From positions 30,934 to 94,933 of the forward strand of contig NZ_JWLD01000023.1 of assembly GCF_000813725.1 (NCBI RefSeq): DNA of 64,000 bases. The letters are read 5' to 3'. A program made the translations under genes and the position numbers. The notes beneath the pieces are model-generated. The model worked only from the letters and a program-made list of their open reading frames with translations. It was not told where the DNA came from and did not search any database. Source of the stretch: Leisingera sp. ANG-Vp. Lineage in GTDB: Bacteria > Pseudomonadota > Alphaproteobacteria > Rhodobacterales > Rhodobacteraceae. Shown here one piece after another: positions 33,802-44,021 of the stretch; within the stretch, counting starts at the first letter, position 1, and each line of letters starts with the position of its first letter.

Positions 33802-34818
33802 TCAGTTCGCCGCCATCCCTGCCGTTTTGAACCGCGCCCTGTAGTCCCTCGGCGACAGCGAGAAGCGTCGGCGGAACACCTTGCGCATCTGCTCGTCTGA
33901 GCTGAACCCTGATCTGAAGGCCACAGTTTTCATCGGCAAATCAGAATCTAGGAGCAGCGTCTTGGCCCGGTCGCAACGCAGACCTTCGAGATAGGCCATC
34001 GGCGTCACTCCAAACGCGGCAGTAAAGGCGCGCGTGAAGCTGCGGACACTCATCCTGGCCTGCGCAGCCATATCGTCCAGCGTCATCGGCTGATCAAACC
34101 GCAGGCTCAGCCAGGTCTGGATATCGCGCATGCCCGAAGGGCCGCTCATCTGGCCCGTCAGCATCGTGCTGAACTGGGATTGCCCGCCCGGCCGCTTGAG
34201 ATACATGACCATGTCGCGCGCCACCCGCAGCGCAATATCACGCCCGAAATCCTGCTCCACAAAGGCCAGCGCAAGGTCTATTGCAGCCGTGACCCCTGCC
34301 GACGTCCACAACATTCCGTCCTGTACAAAGATTGCATCGGCATCGACATCGGCCTTAGGAAAAAGTGCTTGCAGGCGAGCCGCATAGTTCCAGTGCGTTG
34401 CGGTTTTGCGCCCATCCAGAAGCCCGGCGGCGGCAAGGATGAAACTCCCTGTGCAAAGGGCTGCAAAGCGCTCGGCTTCAAAGGCCCGCCGCCTGCACCA
34501 ATCCACCAGCGCAGCCTCCCGTGCCAGGACAAGCTCGATATCCTGAGCGCCGACAACGAACACAGTGTCCAGCGGCGCGGCTTCCGGCAAGGCTGTATTG
34601 GCATCCAGAGACATCAGCGTGTCCGAACGCACCGAGCCTGGTTCGGGGGCGGCAATGGTCACGTCATACCCACCGTTCAATCCGGCACCCTGCAGATGCT
34701 TGCCAGCGTAATTTAGCACCGCAAGCACGCCAACAGCCTCAAGCGCTTTGAAACCCGGATAAATCACCAGCGCCACGGAACGGCTGTTCTCTGGCAAAGG
34801 GTCTGCACTCTGGGTCAT
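33802..34818 (-). CDS. GlxA-type AraC-family regulator (DJ-1/PfpI-like domain plus HTH)
   Basis: A protein of 338 residues. The N-terminal half (about 15-185) is a DJ-1/PfpI-like domain with FAALCTGSFILAAAGLLDGR and TATHWNYA, as in GlxA regulators. The C-terminal 100 residues are two AraC helix-turn-helices (LDDMAAQARMSVRSFTRAF, then TVAFRSGFSSDEQMRKVFRR). ATG 34818 has AAAGGAC upstream; a longer frame to 34917 is not supported. It is divergent from the class III alcohol dehydrogenase and probably regulates it. Confidence 0.9.
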   Translation of the reverse strand: MTQSADPLPENSRSVALVIYPGFKALEAVGVLAVLNYAGKHLQGAGLNGGYDVTIAAPEPGSVRSDTLMSLDANTALPEAAPLDTVFVVGAQDIELVLAREAALVDWCRRRAFEAERFAALCTGSFILAAAGLLDGRKTATHWNYAARLQALFPKADVDADAIFVQDGMLWTSAGVTAAIDLALAFVEQDFGRDIALRVARDMVMYLKRPGGQSQFSTMLTGQMSGPSGMRDIQTWLSLRFDQPMTLDDMAAQARMSVRSFTRAFTAAFGVTPMAYLEGLRCDRAKTLLLDSDLPMKTVAFRSGFSSDEQMRKVFRRRFSLSPRDYRARFKTAGMAAN

Positions 34819-34890
34819 GCGTCTGTCCTTTTGGGCCGGTTTGACGTGCTGATTGGCCAAATGTGCCCGGTCTGAAGCCTTCGGCGCGAT

Positions 34891-36105
<1,215 letters not shown>

Positions 36106-36115
36106 CCAACTAGAC

Positions 36116-36137
36116 TCCGCAGCCTCGCGGCTGCGGA
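36116..36137 (+). terminator. Hairpin after the alcohol dehydrogenase
   Basis: A 9-bp perfect stem (TCCGCAGCC / GGCTGCGGA) with a TCGC loop starts 11 bases after the stop at 36105. No T-tract follows, so it is a probable but non-canonical terminator or mRNA-protecting hairpin. Confidence 0.55.
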
Positions 36138-36433
36138 CTGCTGCTTGGTGGACGCCTTGCATAACGAGCCCTCTTTCAGTTCAGCACTCGTTTCCAGGCA
36201 GTTTTGATTTTGGCGCTGGCTTTCCTATTTTCGGTTCGAATGCGTCAGCTTGGAGCGGAAACCGGTCATTCGCTGCGGCCTCGATTTACATGCTGTTTTG
36301 AGAAAAAGCCGACATAGGCCTCGCTCTGTGAATTAGCGCTGCCGCATGTTGCCAAAGCACTCCCGGCTTAGGGGCAGGCCCCAATGATTTCGGTTGATCG
36401 TCCTGACTCTCCGGTCGAGAATCGAGCGGTGGC
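36138..36433. other. Intergenic stretch, no gene seen
   Basis: The sequence leads from the alcohol dehydrogenase hairpin into the transposase fragment. No open frame has family support. It may contain degraded insertion-sequence end material. Confidence 0.35.
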
Positions 36434-36500
36434 ATGGCTGATCTCATTAGGCTGAGCGATGCGCAGATGGAGCCTTACTTCCCAAAGCCTCAGGGCAATC
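36434..36500 (+). pseudogene. IS5-type transposase N-terminal fragment
   Basis: From ATG 36434 the frame begins MADLIRLSDAQMEPYFPKPQ, which resembles the first 20-25 residues of IS5-family transposases (xxLSDAQMxxLEPxFPKxxG). Similarity stops within about 25 codons, and the frame then runs into antisense of the sulfatase. Only the 5' tip of the element is left. No terminal inverted repeat was identified. Confidence 0.55.
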
Positions 36501-36551
36501 TTCCGATCATAGGCCGTCCCATCGGTTCAAGCTTAGCTGATACAAGCGATT

Positions 36552-38114
36552 TCACATTGCCTTCAGTCGCAACCGTTCAAATTGCTCCTCGGGACTGTCT
36601 GCCTCTTTCATCAGAGTAATCATCCGGGTTTTGAGACGCTCCTCGGTATCCGTGTCGGCCAGGGGGCGGGCCTGTGCCGGATCGCTCTCAGTATCCCAAA
36701 GCATCGTGTCGAATTGCTTGTCGCGTGCCACCCAGGTGACATTTTCGATCTTCATCGTTTTCGCCCCCTTCTGAAATGAAAAGGGTTCGGCAGTCTGCAG
36801 ATCGGCGAAATCCTCAACTGCGAAATGGGCGCGCATATGCGTGGGCATCAGGGTGTATTGATAGAGCGGCTTGTTGTCCGCGTTTTGCGGTGCCCGCATA
36901 TAAACATAGCGGCCGTCTGTGATGTTCACGTGAGCCCCATGCATGCCGAAAATCGCGGCGTCCCGGACCGGGGTATCATTTTTGATCACCCCGGCCAGAT
37001 CCTTGCCGATCATGTCCTTGGTCGGCTGCTGCCCAAAGAAGTTCAGCAGGGTAGGCGCAAGATCGATCGAGGGCTGCACCAGCGCCTGGCGCCGTTCGCC
37101 CGCAGCCTTGACGCGCGGATCCCAGATGAAGAACGGCGTGTGGGCAATTTCCTGATACATCGGCATCGACATCTTGCCCCACCAGTCGTGCTCGCCCAGC
37201 AGGAAGCCATGGTCGGTCCAGACGATCAGCATGGTGTCGTCCCACAGCCCTTTGTCGTCCATCATGTCCATGACTTTGCCCAGATACTCGTCGCACATGC
37301 TGACAAGGGCAGCGTATTCGACACGGAGATGCTTGTTCTCTTCGGGATGATCCGTTGTGCGCGCATACATCGGCCAGTCAAAGAACGGGCCGTCGTAATT
37401 GTCGTAATGCTCCTTATACAGCTCCTTGTAGCGGTCGAGCGTATAGAAGGGCTCATGCGGATCGAAGGTTTCGATATGCAGCATCCAGTTGTCCTGCGCT
37501 GCGTTCCGTTCAATGAAGTCGAGCCCCGCCTTGAAGGTCCGCGCCTGCGGCTGGTTTTCCTCGACATTCATAAAGCCGCGGTTGACCCAGTCCTGGCGGG
37601 TCAGATAGCGTAGCCGGTCCATTGCCTTGTCGCTTTCCTCAGGGAAGACCTTGCGGTAGGCCTCAAACACCTCAGGCTCTGAATAGATCCCGTTTTTGCC
37701 AAAGGCCCCTTTGGGGATTTCGGGCTCGTTCAGATCACCGATCCAAGGGTCGCCCTCCTGACCGCGCCAGTACTGCCAGGTGGTGTAATGGGTGTGGTAG
37801 TTCAGCCCGCCGTCTTCGAAATAGTGGTTGTGATCGGTGGTCAGATGGGTGTGAACACCGGCGTCGCTCAGCATTTTGGGCATGCTGTCATCGAAGGGTT
37901 CCAGCGGTCCCCAGCTGCGGTGGAGAAAGTTGGGGCGTCCGGTGTGCCAGTCCCGGCGGGCGGGCATGCAGGGCATGGAACAGACATAAGAGGTGTCGAA
38001 CGTCACTGCCCGGTCAGACAGGCGTTTGAAATTAGGGGCATGCACCCAGTCATTGCCGTAGCTTGGGAGAAAGTGCCTGCTGAGCGTGTCGAACATGACA
38101 ACGATGGCTTTCAT
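36552..38114 (-). CDS. Sulfatase (formylglycine-dependent, cytoplasmic)
   Basis: A protein of 520 residues of the alkaline-phosphatase/arylsulfatase superfamily. The modification motif C-X-P-X-R is Cys49-Met-Pro-Ala-Arg53, so Cys49 should become formylglycine. The N-terminal metal-binding Asp9 (VVMFDTLS) and the later metal segment IVWTDHGFLLGEHDWWGK are present. There is no signal peptide, so it acts in the cytoplasm on an imported sulfate ester. Its start overlaps the maturase gene by ATGA. The substrate is unknown. Confidence 0.92.
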   Translation of the reverse strand: MKAIVVMFDTLSRHFLPSYGNDWVHAPNFKRLSDRAVTFDTSYVCSMPCMPARRDWHTGRPNFLHRSWGPLEPFDDSMPKMLSDAGVHTHLTTDHNHYFEDGGLNYHTHYTTWQYWRGQEGDPWIGDLNEPEIPKGAFGKNGIYSEPEVFEAYRKVFPEESDKAMDRLRYLTRQDWVNRGFMNVEENQPQARTFKAGLDFIERNAAQDNWMLHIETFDPHEPFYTLDRYKELYKEHYDNYDGPFFDWPMYARTTDHPEENKHLRVEYAALVSMCDEYLGKVMDMMDDKGLWDDTMLIVWTDHGFLLGEHDWWGKMSMPMYQEIAHTPFFIWDPRVKAAGERRQALVQPSIDLAPTLLNFFGQQPTKDMIGKDLAGVIKNDTPVRDAAIFGMHGAHVNITDGRYVYMRAPQNADNKPLYQYTLMPTHMRAHFAVEDFADLQTAEPFSFQKGAKTMKIENVTWVARDKQFDTMLWDTESDPAQARPLADTDTEERLKTRMITLMKEADSPEEQFERLRLKAM

Positions 38115-38977
38115 GGGGTGGTCTCCTTTGGCTCGAATGCAACCCGGAAACCGATGTGTCCGGTTGTCATGTCAGGGGCTGAGGCGCTGCGGGCAGACAG
38201 CCGGTAGCGGGCACAGTAAGATTTGTGGCACAGGTGAGAGCCGCCCTTCAGCACTTTGCCCTCGCCAAACGGGGGGCCTTGAGGGTCGTTTGAGATGCCG
38301 CTCAGGACGTGGAAGTCGCGGCTGAACCAGTCGGCCGTCCATTCCCAAGTATTTCCCACCATGTTGTAGAACCCGAACCGGTTGGGCTTGAACGCAGTGA
38401 CCGGGCAGGTCGCAGCAAACCCGTCTGCGGAGGTGTTTTCGCGAGGAAACTTGCCGCGCCAGATGTTGCAGCGGAATTTTTCCACCGGAGAGGCATCCCC
38501 CCAGGGGTAGCGCTTCTGATCCAGCCCGCCCCGGCCCGCAAATTCCCATTCCGCCTCGGTTGGCAGGCGGCCGCCGGCCCAATCCGCGAACGCCTTGGCA
38601 TCGTGCCAGGACACATGCACCACAGGATGGTCTTCGAGACCTGTCAGGTCAGACCCGGCTCCGGCGGGCGCGCGCCAGCTGGCCTCATTTGTTTTGCGCC
38701 ACCAGGATCCTGGAACGTCCAGGCTTGCGTTCTGCGGGTCAAATACAAAGGACCAGCCAAATTCTTCGGCGGTTGTCACATATCCAGTTTCATCTGCGAA
38801 GCGTTCGAACTGACGGTTTGTGATCGCGCAAGCCGTCATTCTGAAGCCAGACACCGTAATCGCGCGAATGGGTTCCTCGCCATCGTCCTTCTGGCAACTG
38901 CGCTTGGCCCCCATCCGGAACCGCCCGCCTTGGAGCGGGATGATTTCATAAGGTTCTGGATGTTTGATCGTCAGCAT
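38111..38977 (-). CDS. Formylglycine-generating enzyme (sulfatase maturase, FGE/SUMF1 type)
   Basis: A protein of 288 residues: QGGRFRMGAKRSCQKDDGEE, WHDAKAFADWAGGRLPTEAE, WEFAGRGGLDQKRYPWGD, MVGNTWEWTADWF, and the copper-binding catalytic pair Cys250/Cys255 in SHLCHKSYCARYR, then GHIGFRVA. It oxidises the Cys of the C-X-P-X-R motif to formylglycine with O2. ATG 38977 fits family length; the frame to 39082 is longer but lacks similarity. It precedes and overlaps the sulfatase by ATGA, so maturase and client are made together. Confidence 0.95.
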   Translation of the reverse strand: MLTIKHPEPYEIIPLQGGRFRMGAKRSCQKDDGEEPIRAITVSGFRMTACAITNRQFERFADETGYVTTAEEFGWSFVFDPQNASLDVPGSWWRKTNEASWRAPAGAGSDLTGLEDHPVVHVSWHDAKAFADWAGGRLPTEAEWEFAGRGGLDQKRYPWGDASPVEKFRCNIWRGKFPRENTSADGFAATCPVTAFKPNRFGFYNMVGNTWEWTADWFSRDFHVLSGISNDPQGPPFGEGKVLKGGSHLCHKSYCARYRLSARSASAPDMTTGHIGFRVAFEPKETTP

Positions 38978-39047
38978 ACGGCAGGCATAGCACCCCGCAG
39001 AGCTGTTCCAAATCTCAGAAATTCTCAGGGTTTGCCTGCACAAAAAG

Positions 39048-39968
39048 TTATATGAGCCGCTCCGACAGCAAGAAGTTCGCAAGGGTTTCTTCTGCTTCGC
39101 TCACCGAGGTCCGGCGGGGCACGCCCAGGTAATATCCGAAGCCAGTCTTCATAACGTCGCGGGTAAGCTCCACCAATTCCCGGCTCTCCAGATAGGGTTT
39201 GATCAAAGCGCGGCTGCCTAAGACAATGCCTTCTCCGCGCAGAGCTGCCTCCACTGCCATCATATAGGTCGGGAAGACAACTCTGGGGGCGCTCCGGGGA
39301 ACACCTGGTGCTTTTTCTTCAAACCAGTCGCCCAGGGTTAACGTTTGCACGCCCGCGCGGTGATAGTCGTACAAAGCCAGTTCACCCAGGTCCTTGGGCT
39401 GCAGATCCAACGGGTCTCTGCCGTACCCAATTGTTTTCAAGTAGGCGGGCGCTGCAACAGGAACCAATTGTTCGGAAAACAAGTGGGTAAGGGCCCAATT
39501 AGGATGCATTCCCCTTGAATGTATGAGGGCCAGCTGACTATCCGCCTGAGCAAGCTCGCTGAGATTGTCGGAGACAATCAGGCGAACCGAAATTTCCGGA
39601 TAGCGATCATTGAAGCGGCGCAGCCGCGACGACAGCCACAAGTGAGAAACCGCAGCAGATGCGGCGACCAGCACAGTTGAGGTCGCCTTTTGAGCAGTAA
39701 GGTCGTCCAGCTCCACGCCGAGGAACTCAAGCGAGGCCTGTGTTCGCAGAAACAACCGCTGGCCCTTGATGGTCAATGACAGCTGGCGCCCGTTGCGATG
39801 AAACAAGTCAAAGCCCAAAACGTGCTCGAGTTGCTTGATACGCCGGCTGACAGCGGCTTGCGTGACCGATAGCTCCTGTGCCGCCGCGGAAAAACTCATT
39901 AACCGGGCGGCGCATTCAAAGACCCGCAAAGCGTCAAGTGAGACGATATCGATAGGGCGCCGCTTCAT
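39048..39968 (-). CDS. LysR-family regulator, GcvA-like
   Basis: A protein of 306 residues: MKRRPIDIVSLDALRVFECA, HTH in FSAAAQELSVTQAAVSRRIK (residues about 27-46), effector domain after 90. ATG 39968 is preferred although its ribosome site is weak (GAAAAAG); an upstream TTG at 40007 is the alternative. It is 70 bases upstream of the maturase gene in the same direction, so it probably controls the maturase-sulfatase pair. Confidence 0.88.
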   Translation of the reverse strand: MKRRPIDIVSLDALRVFECAARLMSFSAAAQELSVTQAAVSRRIKQLEHVLGFDLFHRNGRQLSLTIKGQRLFLRTQASLEFLGVELDDLTAQKATSTVLVAASAAVSHLWLSSRLRRFNDRYPEISVRLIVSDNLSELAQADSQLALIHSRGMHPNWALTHLFSEQLVPVAAPAYLKTIGYGRDPLDLQPKDLGELALYDYHRAGVQTLTLGDWFEEKAPGVPRSAPRVVFPTYMMAVEAALRGEGIVLGSRALIKPYLESRELVELTRDVMKTGFGYYLGVPRRTSVSEAEETLANFLLSERLI

Positions 39969-40301
39969 CACTTTTTCTAGGGGTAAATGTCTCGGGAAGT
40001 CCACCAATATCCGCTTTGGGTTCCCCGAGTCTTGAGCGGGAACTCAAATGCGTCCGCTTGATAGAACCCGCCAAACCGGACTGAAACCCCAGCTGCAAAG
40101 AAAGGCACCTTGTCCTGAAATTTAACCTATCCCTCATTCAGTCAAAGGTCCGCTTTAGGCAACGTAAGTTCTGAAATCATGCCCGTCTTTGGCGGCGAGC
40201 GATTATCCGTGCCTGCGACAGCATTCGTTCAGTTCACTGCGTCTCCGCGATACAGCTCAAAGCCCGCATCAGCCTTTGATCAGATGCCAAGCCTTCGCTC
40301 T
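39969..40301. other. Intergenic stretch, no gene seen
   Basis: It holds the promoter side of the LysR gene and the 3' flank of the cyclodeaminase-like gene. No frame with family similarity and no clear terminator was found. Confidence 0.35.
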
Positions 40302-41216
40302 TCACGTTTCGGCAAGCTCTAGAACAGCCCGGGCCACAAACAAGTCCTGTACGGACAGGCCGGAACTGTCGAATACCGTGATCTCCTCCGCATTCTCTCT
40401 TCCCGCAGCCTTTCCTGCCAGCACCGCGCCAATTGCGGTGAGTTCCATGCCTTCCTTTGCATGCTGAAATTCGCCAATTATGCGAGACTGGGCGGGAAGG
40501 TCGCAAAACAGCTTTGCACGGTCGAAGAGCGCCGCCGGCAGCTCCTGTTTCCCGGTGGAGTCCGAGCCCATCGAAGCCACGTGCGTTCCTGGCCGCACCC
40601 AGCCGGCGTCGAAAAGCGGCGCGGTGGAGGGGGTCACGGCGACGATGATGTCCGCGCTGCGGCAGGCAGGTTCGGCTTCGGCAAGTTCTGCCGGAATACC
40701 GTCGTCCTGCAATGCCGCCACAAAGGCTTCCCCCTTTGCCGCGTTGCGCGTGACCACCAGCACCCTGTTCAGGTCCCGAATTCTGGCAAGTGCCCGCACC
40801 TCGAACTCTGCCTGATGGCCTGCGCCGAATACAGCAAGCGTGCCGGCATCCGGGCGCGCCAGCGCATCCGCGGCCACTGCATCCGCGGCGGCTGTGCGGT
40901 ATGCGTTGAGCCTGCCTGCCTCCACGGCCGCACCGATACGCCCGCAGCTTTGGTCGAACAGCATGATAATCGAATTGTGCCGCGGCATTCCCTGGGCGTC
41001 ATTGCCCGGCCAGTATGAGCCGACTTTGAGCCCGGCAAGATCACCAACGGCTGAGGATTTCACCGCATAGGTATTGGACGGGTCGCTGCCGTGCCCCAGC
41101 ACCACCGGAAAGACTGCCGCCCCTTGGCTGGCCGCGATCAAAGCGGCCTTGACCGCGTCATAAGCCATTTCGTGGGACGCAAGTTTTGCAGATACTTCTT
41201 CAGGCACATATTTCAT
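40302..41216 (-). CDS. Ornithine cyclodeaminase/mu-crystallin-family imine reductase
   Basis: A protein of 304 residues with AVKSSAVGDLAGLKVGSYWP, SCGRIGAAVEAGRLNAYRTA (the RT segment), the Rossmann motif LAVFGAGHQAEFEVRAL, and SADIIVAVTPSTAPLF. The family includes ornithine cyclodeaminase, ketimine reductases and BhcD iminosuccinate reductase. AGGAGAG precedes ATG 41216, 9 bases after the stop of the D-threonine-aldolase-like gene. Pairing with that gene favours reduction of an imine formed by it (see findings) over ornithine cyclisation. Confidence 0.88.
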   Translation of the reverse strand: MKYVPEEVSAKLASHEMAYDAVKAALIAASQGAAVFPVVLGHGSDPSNTYAVKSSAVGDLAGLKVGSYWPGNDAQGMPRHNSIIMLFDQSCGRIGAAVEAGRLNAYRTAAADAVAADALARPDAGTLAVFGAGHQAEFEVRALARIRDLNRVLVVTRNAAKGEAFVAALQDDGIPAELAEAEPACRSADIIVAVTPSTAPLFDAGWVRPGTHVASMGSDSTGKQELPAALFDRAKLFCDLPAQSRIIGEFQHAKEGMELTAIGAVLAGKAAGRENAEEITVFDSSGLSVQDLFVARAVLELAET

Positions 41217-41225
41217 TGGTCTCTC

Positions 41226-42374
41226 CTACCATCCACCGAACCGGGGCCATGTCCTGAGCGGGGCGCCGGGGACCGGCGGGAGTACGTTGTAGGCCTGGAA
41301 TTGCGCCGCGGGGGCGCAGGCATGGTTTGGCAGAATGCGCAGCCGCGATCCCACTGGCAAGTCAGGCAACGGTGCGTCGTTTCCCGGGCGGCGGGCGATG
41401 ATCCCGTGCTCTTGGTTCGTTTTGATCACAATCAGGTCCTCAATCGGCTGGCCAACTTCATCGCAGACCGCGCCATACCCCTGGTCGACGGCTTGCCCGG
41501 CCGTTCCGCGGTCCCGCGACATCGCCATCCAGCCCGCATCCGTAATGACCCAGCCCTTGTCACGCTGGTGCCCGATGACTGTGGTCAGAACCGACAGGGC
41601 GATATCGTCAATGCCGCATACTCCGATCCCGGCCTGCACCAGATCGAAGAAGGCGTAGACGCCGGCGCGCACCTCCGTTACGCCATCAAGGTCTTCAACC
41701 GCATGCGCGGTGGGTGTTGAGCCGATGCTGACCACCGGGCAGGGCAAACCGGCGTCCCGAAGCATGTTCGCCGATCCAACTGCAGCCTGCCGTTCCAGTT
41801 CGGCAAGCCAGGCATGGGCATCTTCCCCGGCAACCTCGTAGCTTTCCCCGGCATGGGTCAGCACCCCGCGCAGTTCGGCAGCACCTTCGTGCAGGATACG
41901 CCCGATCCCGATCAGGACGGGATCGCCGGGGGCCACCCCGCTGCGGTGCCCATCGCAGTCCAGCTCGATCAGCGCGGGGATCGCCTGCCCAGAACGCTGC
42001 GAGAAGCCGGCAACGGCCTGCGCCTGCTCAGCACTGTCAAGCAAGACCGTCAGATCGCATCCTTTGGCCCGAATGGCAGCGACACGTTCCAGCTTCTGCG
42101 GCGTGATGCCAACAGCGTAAATGATGTCCTTCACTCCCATTTCTGCAAACACCTCAGCCTCGGTCAGGGTTGAGACGGTTGCAGGGCCGGTCCCATCCGT
42201 GAGCAGCCGACGTGCGATGTCAGTGGACTTCACCGTCTTCAGGTGGGGGCGCAGGCTGCTCCCTTTCGAAGCGATATGGCTGGCAAGACGGCGGATATTA
42301 CGGGTCATCCGGTATTCGTCGAGGATCAGGGCCGGAGTTTGCAGGGCGTCAAGGCGCGGGTCCGCGGTCGTCAT
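41226..42374 (-). CDS. DSD1/D-threonine-aldolase-family PLP enzyme
   Basis: A protein of 382 residues: PALILDEYRMTRNIRRLASH, PLP-binding Lys46 in LRPHLKTVKS, GHRSGVAPGD, STPTAHAVEDLDGVTEVRAG, and the metal pair His351/Cys353 in LPNHACAP near the C-terminus. The family covers D-threonine aldolase, D-serine dehydratase, D-threo-3-hydroxyaspartate dehydratase and BhcC. It acts on a 3-hydroxy D- or erythro-amino acid. It is first in a two-gene operon with the imine reductase and is divergent from a LysR gene. Confidence 0.88.
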   Translation of the reverse strand: MTTADPRLDALQTPALILDEYRMTRNIRRLASHIASKGSSLRPHLKTVKSTDIARRLLTDGTGPATVSTLTEAEVFAEMGVKDIIYAVGITPQKLERVAAIRAKGCDLTVLLDSAEQAQAVAGFSQRSGQAIPALIELDCDGHRSGVAPGDPVLIGIGRILHEGAAELRGVLTHAGESYEVAGEDAHAWLAELERQAAVGSANMLRDAGLPCPVVSIGSTPTAHAVEDLDGVTEVRAGVYAFFDLVQAGIGVCGIDDIALSVLTTVIGHQRDKGWVITDAGWMAMSRDRGTAGQAVDQGYGAVCDEVGQPIEDLIVIKTNQEHGIIARRPGNDAPLPDLPVGSRLRILPNHACAPAAQFQAYNVLPPVPGAPLRTWPRFGGW

Positions 42375-42457
42375 GGCAATCCTATTCGGCTGGCTCTTCT
42401 TCGCAAGCAGTCTGGATCAGCAGGCACCTGATTGATATTAACAAGATCTTCAAAACT

Positions 42458-42476
42458 CATTAAGTTGAACTTAATG
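42458..42476. promoter_or_regulatory. 19-bp palindrome spanning the LysR start codon
   Basis: CATTAAGTTGAACTTAATG is a perfect palindrome around a central G. Its core TTAAGTTGAACTTAA fits the LysR T-N11-A rule. The last three bases are the LysR gene's own ATG (42474-42476). Bound regulator would cover its own start and lies 83 bases from the divergent operon's start. Confidence 0.65.
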
Positions 42477-43379
42477 CTTGAATCCGCTGATCTCCGGTTC
42501 TTTGCCGCTCTCACAACAGAGCCCTCTCTGGCTGCTGCCGCAAGAGCGCTGAATGTCAGCGCGCCGGCGGTGTCCCAGCGGCTGGCGCAAATCGAAGGGC
42601 GGCTTGGGCTGCGGCTGATCGAGCGCGGCCGGGGCCGGCTGGTTCTGACCGCCGAAGGCGAAGCACTGCTGCGCCGGTCAGACGAGATCCTTCACCGCCT
42701 CGCCGTGCTGAATGAAGACATGCTTGCACACCGGCATCAGGTCAGCGGTCCGTTGCGCATTATCGCCCCGCTCGGCTTTGGCCGAATACATGTCGCACCC
42801 GCCGTCGTCAGCCTGACAAGCAGCTTCCCGGAAATAACACCGGACCTGGTTCTGTCCGACGACCCCTATGGTGCAGCGAGAGCCGACAACTGGGACATCA
42901 TCGTCCATATCGGGCAATTGGCTGATTCCAGCCTGACCCAGAAGAAGCTTGCCTCGAACCGGCGTTTTCTCTGTGCCTCGCCGGCTTACCTTGCGCACAA
43001 CGGCGTGCCAAAGCACCCCGGCGATTTGCACAGCCATTCCTGCGGCGTGATCCGCGAAGATCAGGCTGATGTCACCATGTGGAGCGTTACTGGCGCATGC
43101 GGTGAGCACCATTCGCTCCGTATTCGCCCCGCCTTTGCCAGCAATGATGGCGAGGTGATCAAATCCTGGGCTGTTGCTGGAATGGGGATTGTCCAGCGCT
43201 CTGAATGGAATGTGGCGGCAGAGCTTGCCGATGGCCGGCTTGACCGTGTTTTAGAATCTTATGCCCTGCCGGACGCCGACATTGTTGCAATACTGAACCC
43301 CAGAACGCTCAGAAGCGCCCGTGTCCAGGAAACTTTGGACGCATTGACCGCGCATCTGTCGTCTGTTCCCTGGCGATGA
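42474..43379 (+). CDS. LysR-family regulator
   Basis: A protein of 301 residues starting MLESADLRFFAALTTEPSLA, HTH in AARALNVSAPAVSQRLAQIE (residues about 20-39), effector domain after 90. ATG 42474 is chosen on family alignment; an in-frame TTG at 42432 is upstream. Divergent from the PLP-enzyme/imine-reductase operon, which it probably controls. Confidence 0.9.
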   Translation: MLESADLRFFAALTTEPSLAAAARALNVSAPAVSQRLAQIEGRLGLRLIERGRGRLVLTAEGEALLRRSDEILHRLAVLNEDMLAHRHQVSGPLRIIAPLGFGRIHVAPAVVSLTSSFPEITPDLVLSDDPYGAARADNWDIIVHIGQLADSSLTQKKLASNRRFLCASPAYLAHNGVPKHPGDLHSHSCGVIREDQADVTMWSVTGACGEHHSLRIRPAFASNDGEVIKSWAVAGMGIVQRSEWNVAAELADGRLDRVLESYALPDADIVAILNPRTLRSARVQETLDALTAHLSSVPWR

Positions 43380-43643
43380 CTTTCCTTACCAAAGCCGGAA
43401 CCGGGCGTTTGTGCAATGAGCATCGCTTGTCACAATAGTCTCTCTACCGGCTTCTGGATTGTCCGGATCCAGCCATTCTTCAAAGATGCAGCGAAGGCTG
43501 CAGACCGCCTATTGCTGTGGTCTTTGCCTGGATCGCTCATGACGGTTGGGCGGAAAACCGTTGTTCGCAGCACGGGCAGCACAAAAATGCAGGCAATGAA
43601 TAAACAGACATTCAGTGGGGCCGTGCTAAAACCTTCTACTGCA

Positions 43644-44021
43644 TTAAATCAAAGGAATACTCTTTTCCCAGGCGTTTGCGGGTGTCTTTGCCACTTGCAC
43701 CTGGGCCACTGCCTTTCCAAAGGAAGGGGGACGGAAGGCGGCAATGCTGAGGATCAGTTTGCCAGACAGGTCTGCATCCATCTGCTTGGCCACAGCGGTA
43801 AAGACCTGAGGTTTGATTTCCAGAACGATGATGTCTGCGGCCGTGGGGTTGGCCATATCGTCTGTCCTGTGAACACCATGCTCAGTTGCCAACCGGACCC
43901 GCTGTTCGGCGTTCGGATCGACAACCGTGATCCGCGATGGCTCCCACCTGCTTGCAATCTGGCTCCCAATGATGGCTGCCGCCATGTTGCCACCGCCGAT
44001 GAATGCAGTCTTGTCTATAGC
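43644..44021 (-). pseudogene. proC (pyrroline-5-carboxylate reductase) N-terminal remnant
   Basis: On the minus strand the frame reads DKTAFIGGGNMAAAIIGSQI, SRITVVDPNAEQRVRL, ADIIVLEIKPQVF and GKLILSIAA, the Rossmann half of ProC. No ATG, GTG or TTG precedes TAFIGGGN; the frame meets a stop that is the alcohol dehydrogenase's TGA (44022-44024). After SIAA the sequence no longer fits the family except for a faint TPANA (ProC has MPNTPA). The gene is cut at both ends. It lies directly against the dehydrogenase's 3' end, suggesting a recombination junction. Confidence 0.75.

Noticed and set aside
33493..33900. Plus-strand frame between the DHPS cluster and the GlxA-type gene
   Set aside because: No homology, no ribosome site, and it runs antisense into the regulator's C-terminal HTH.
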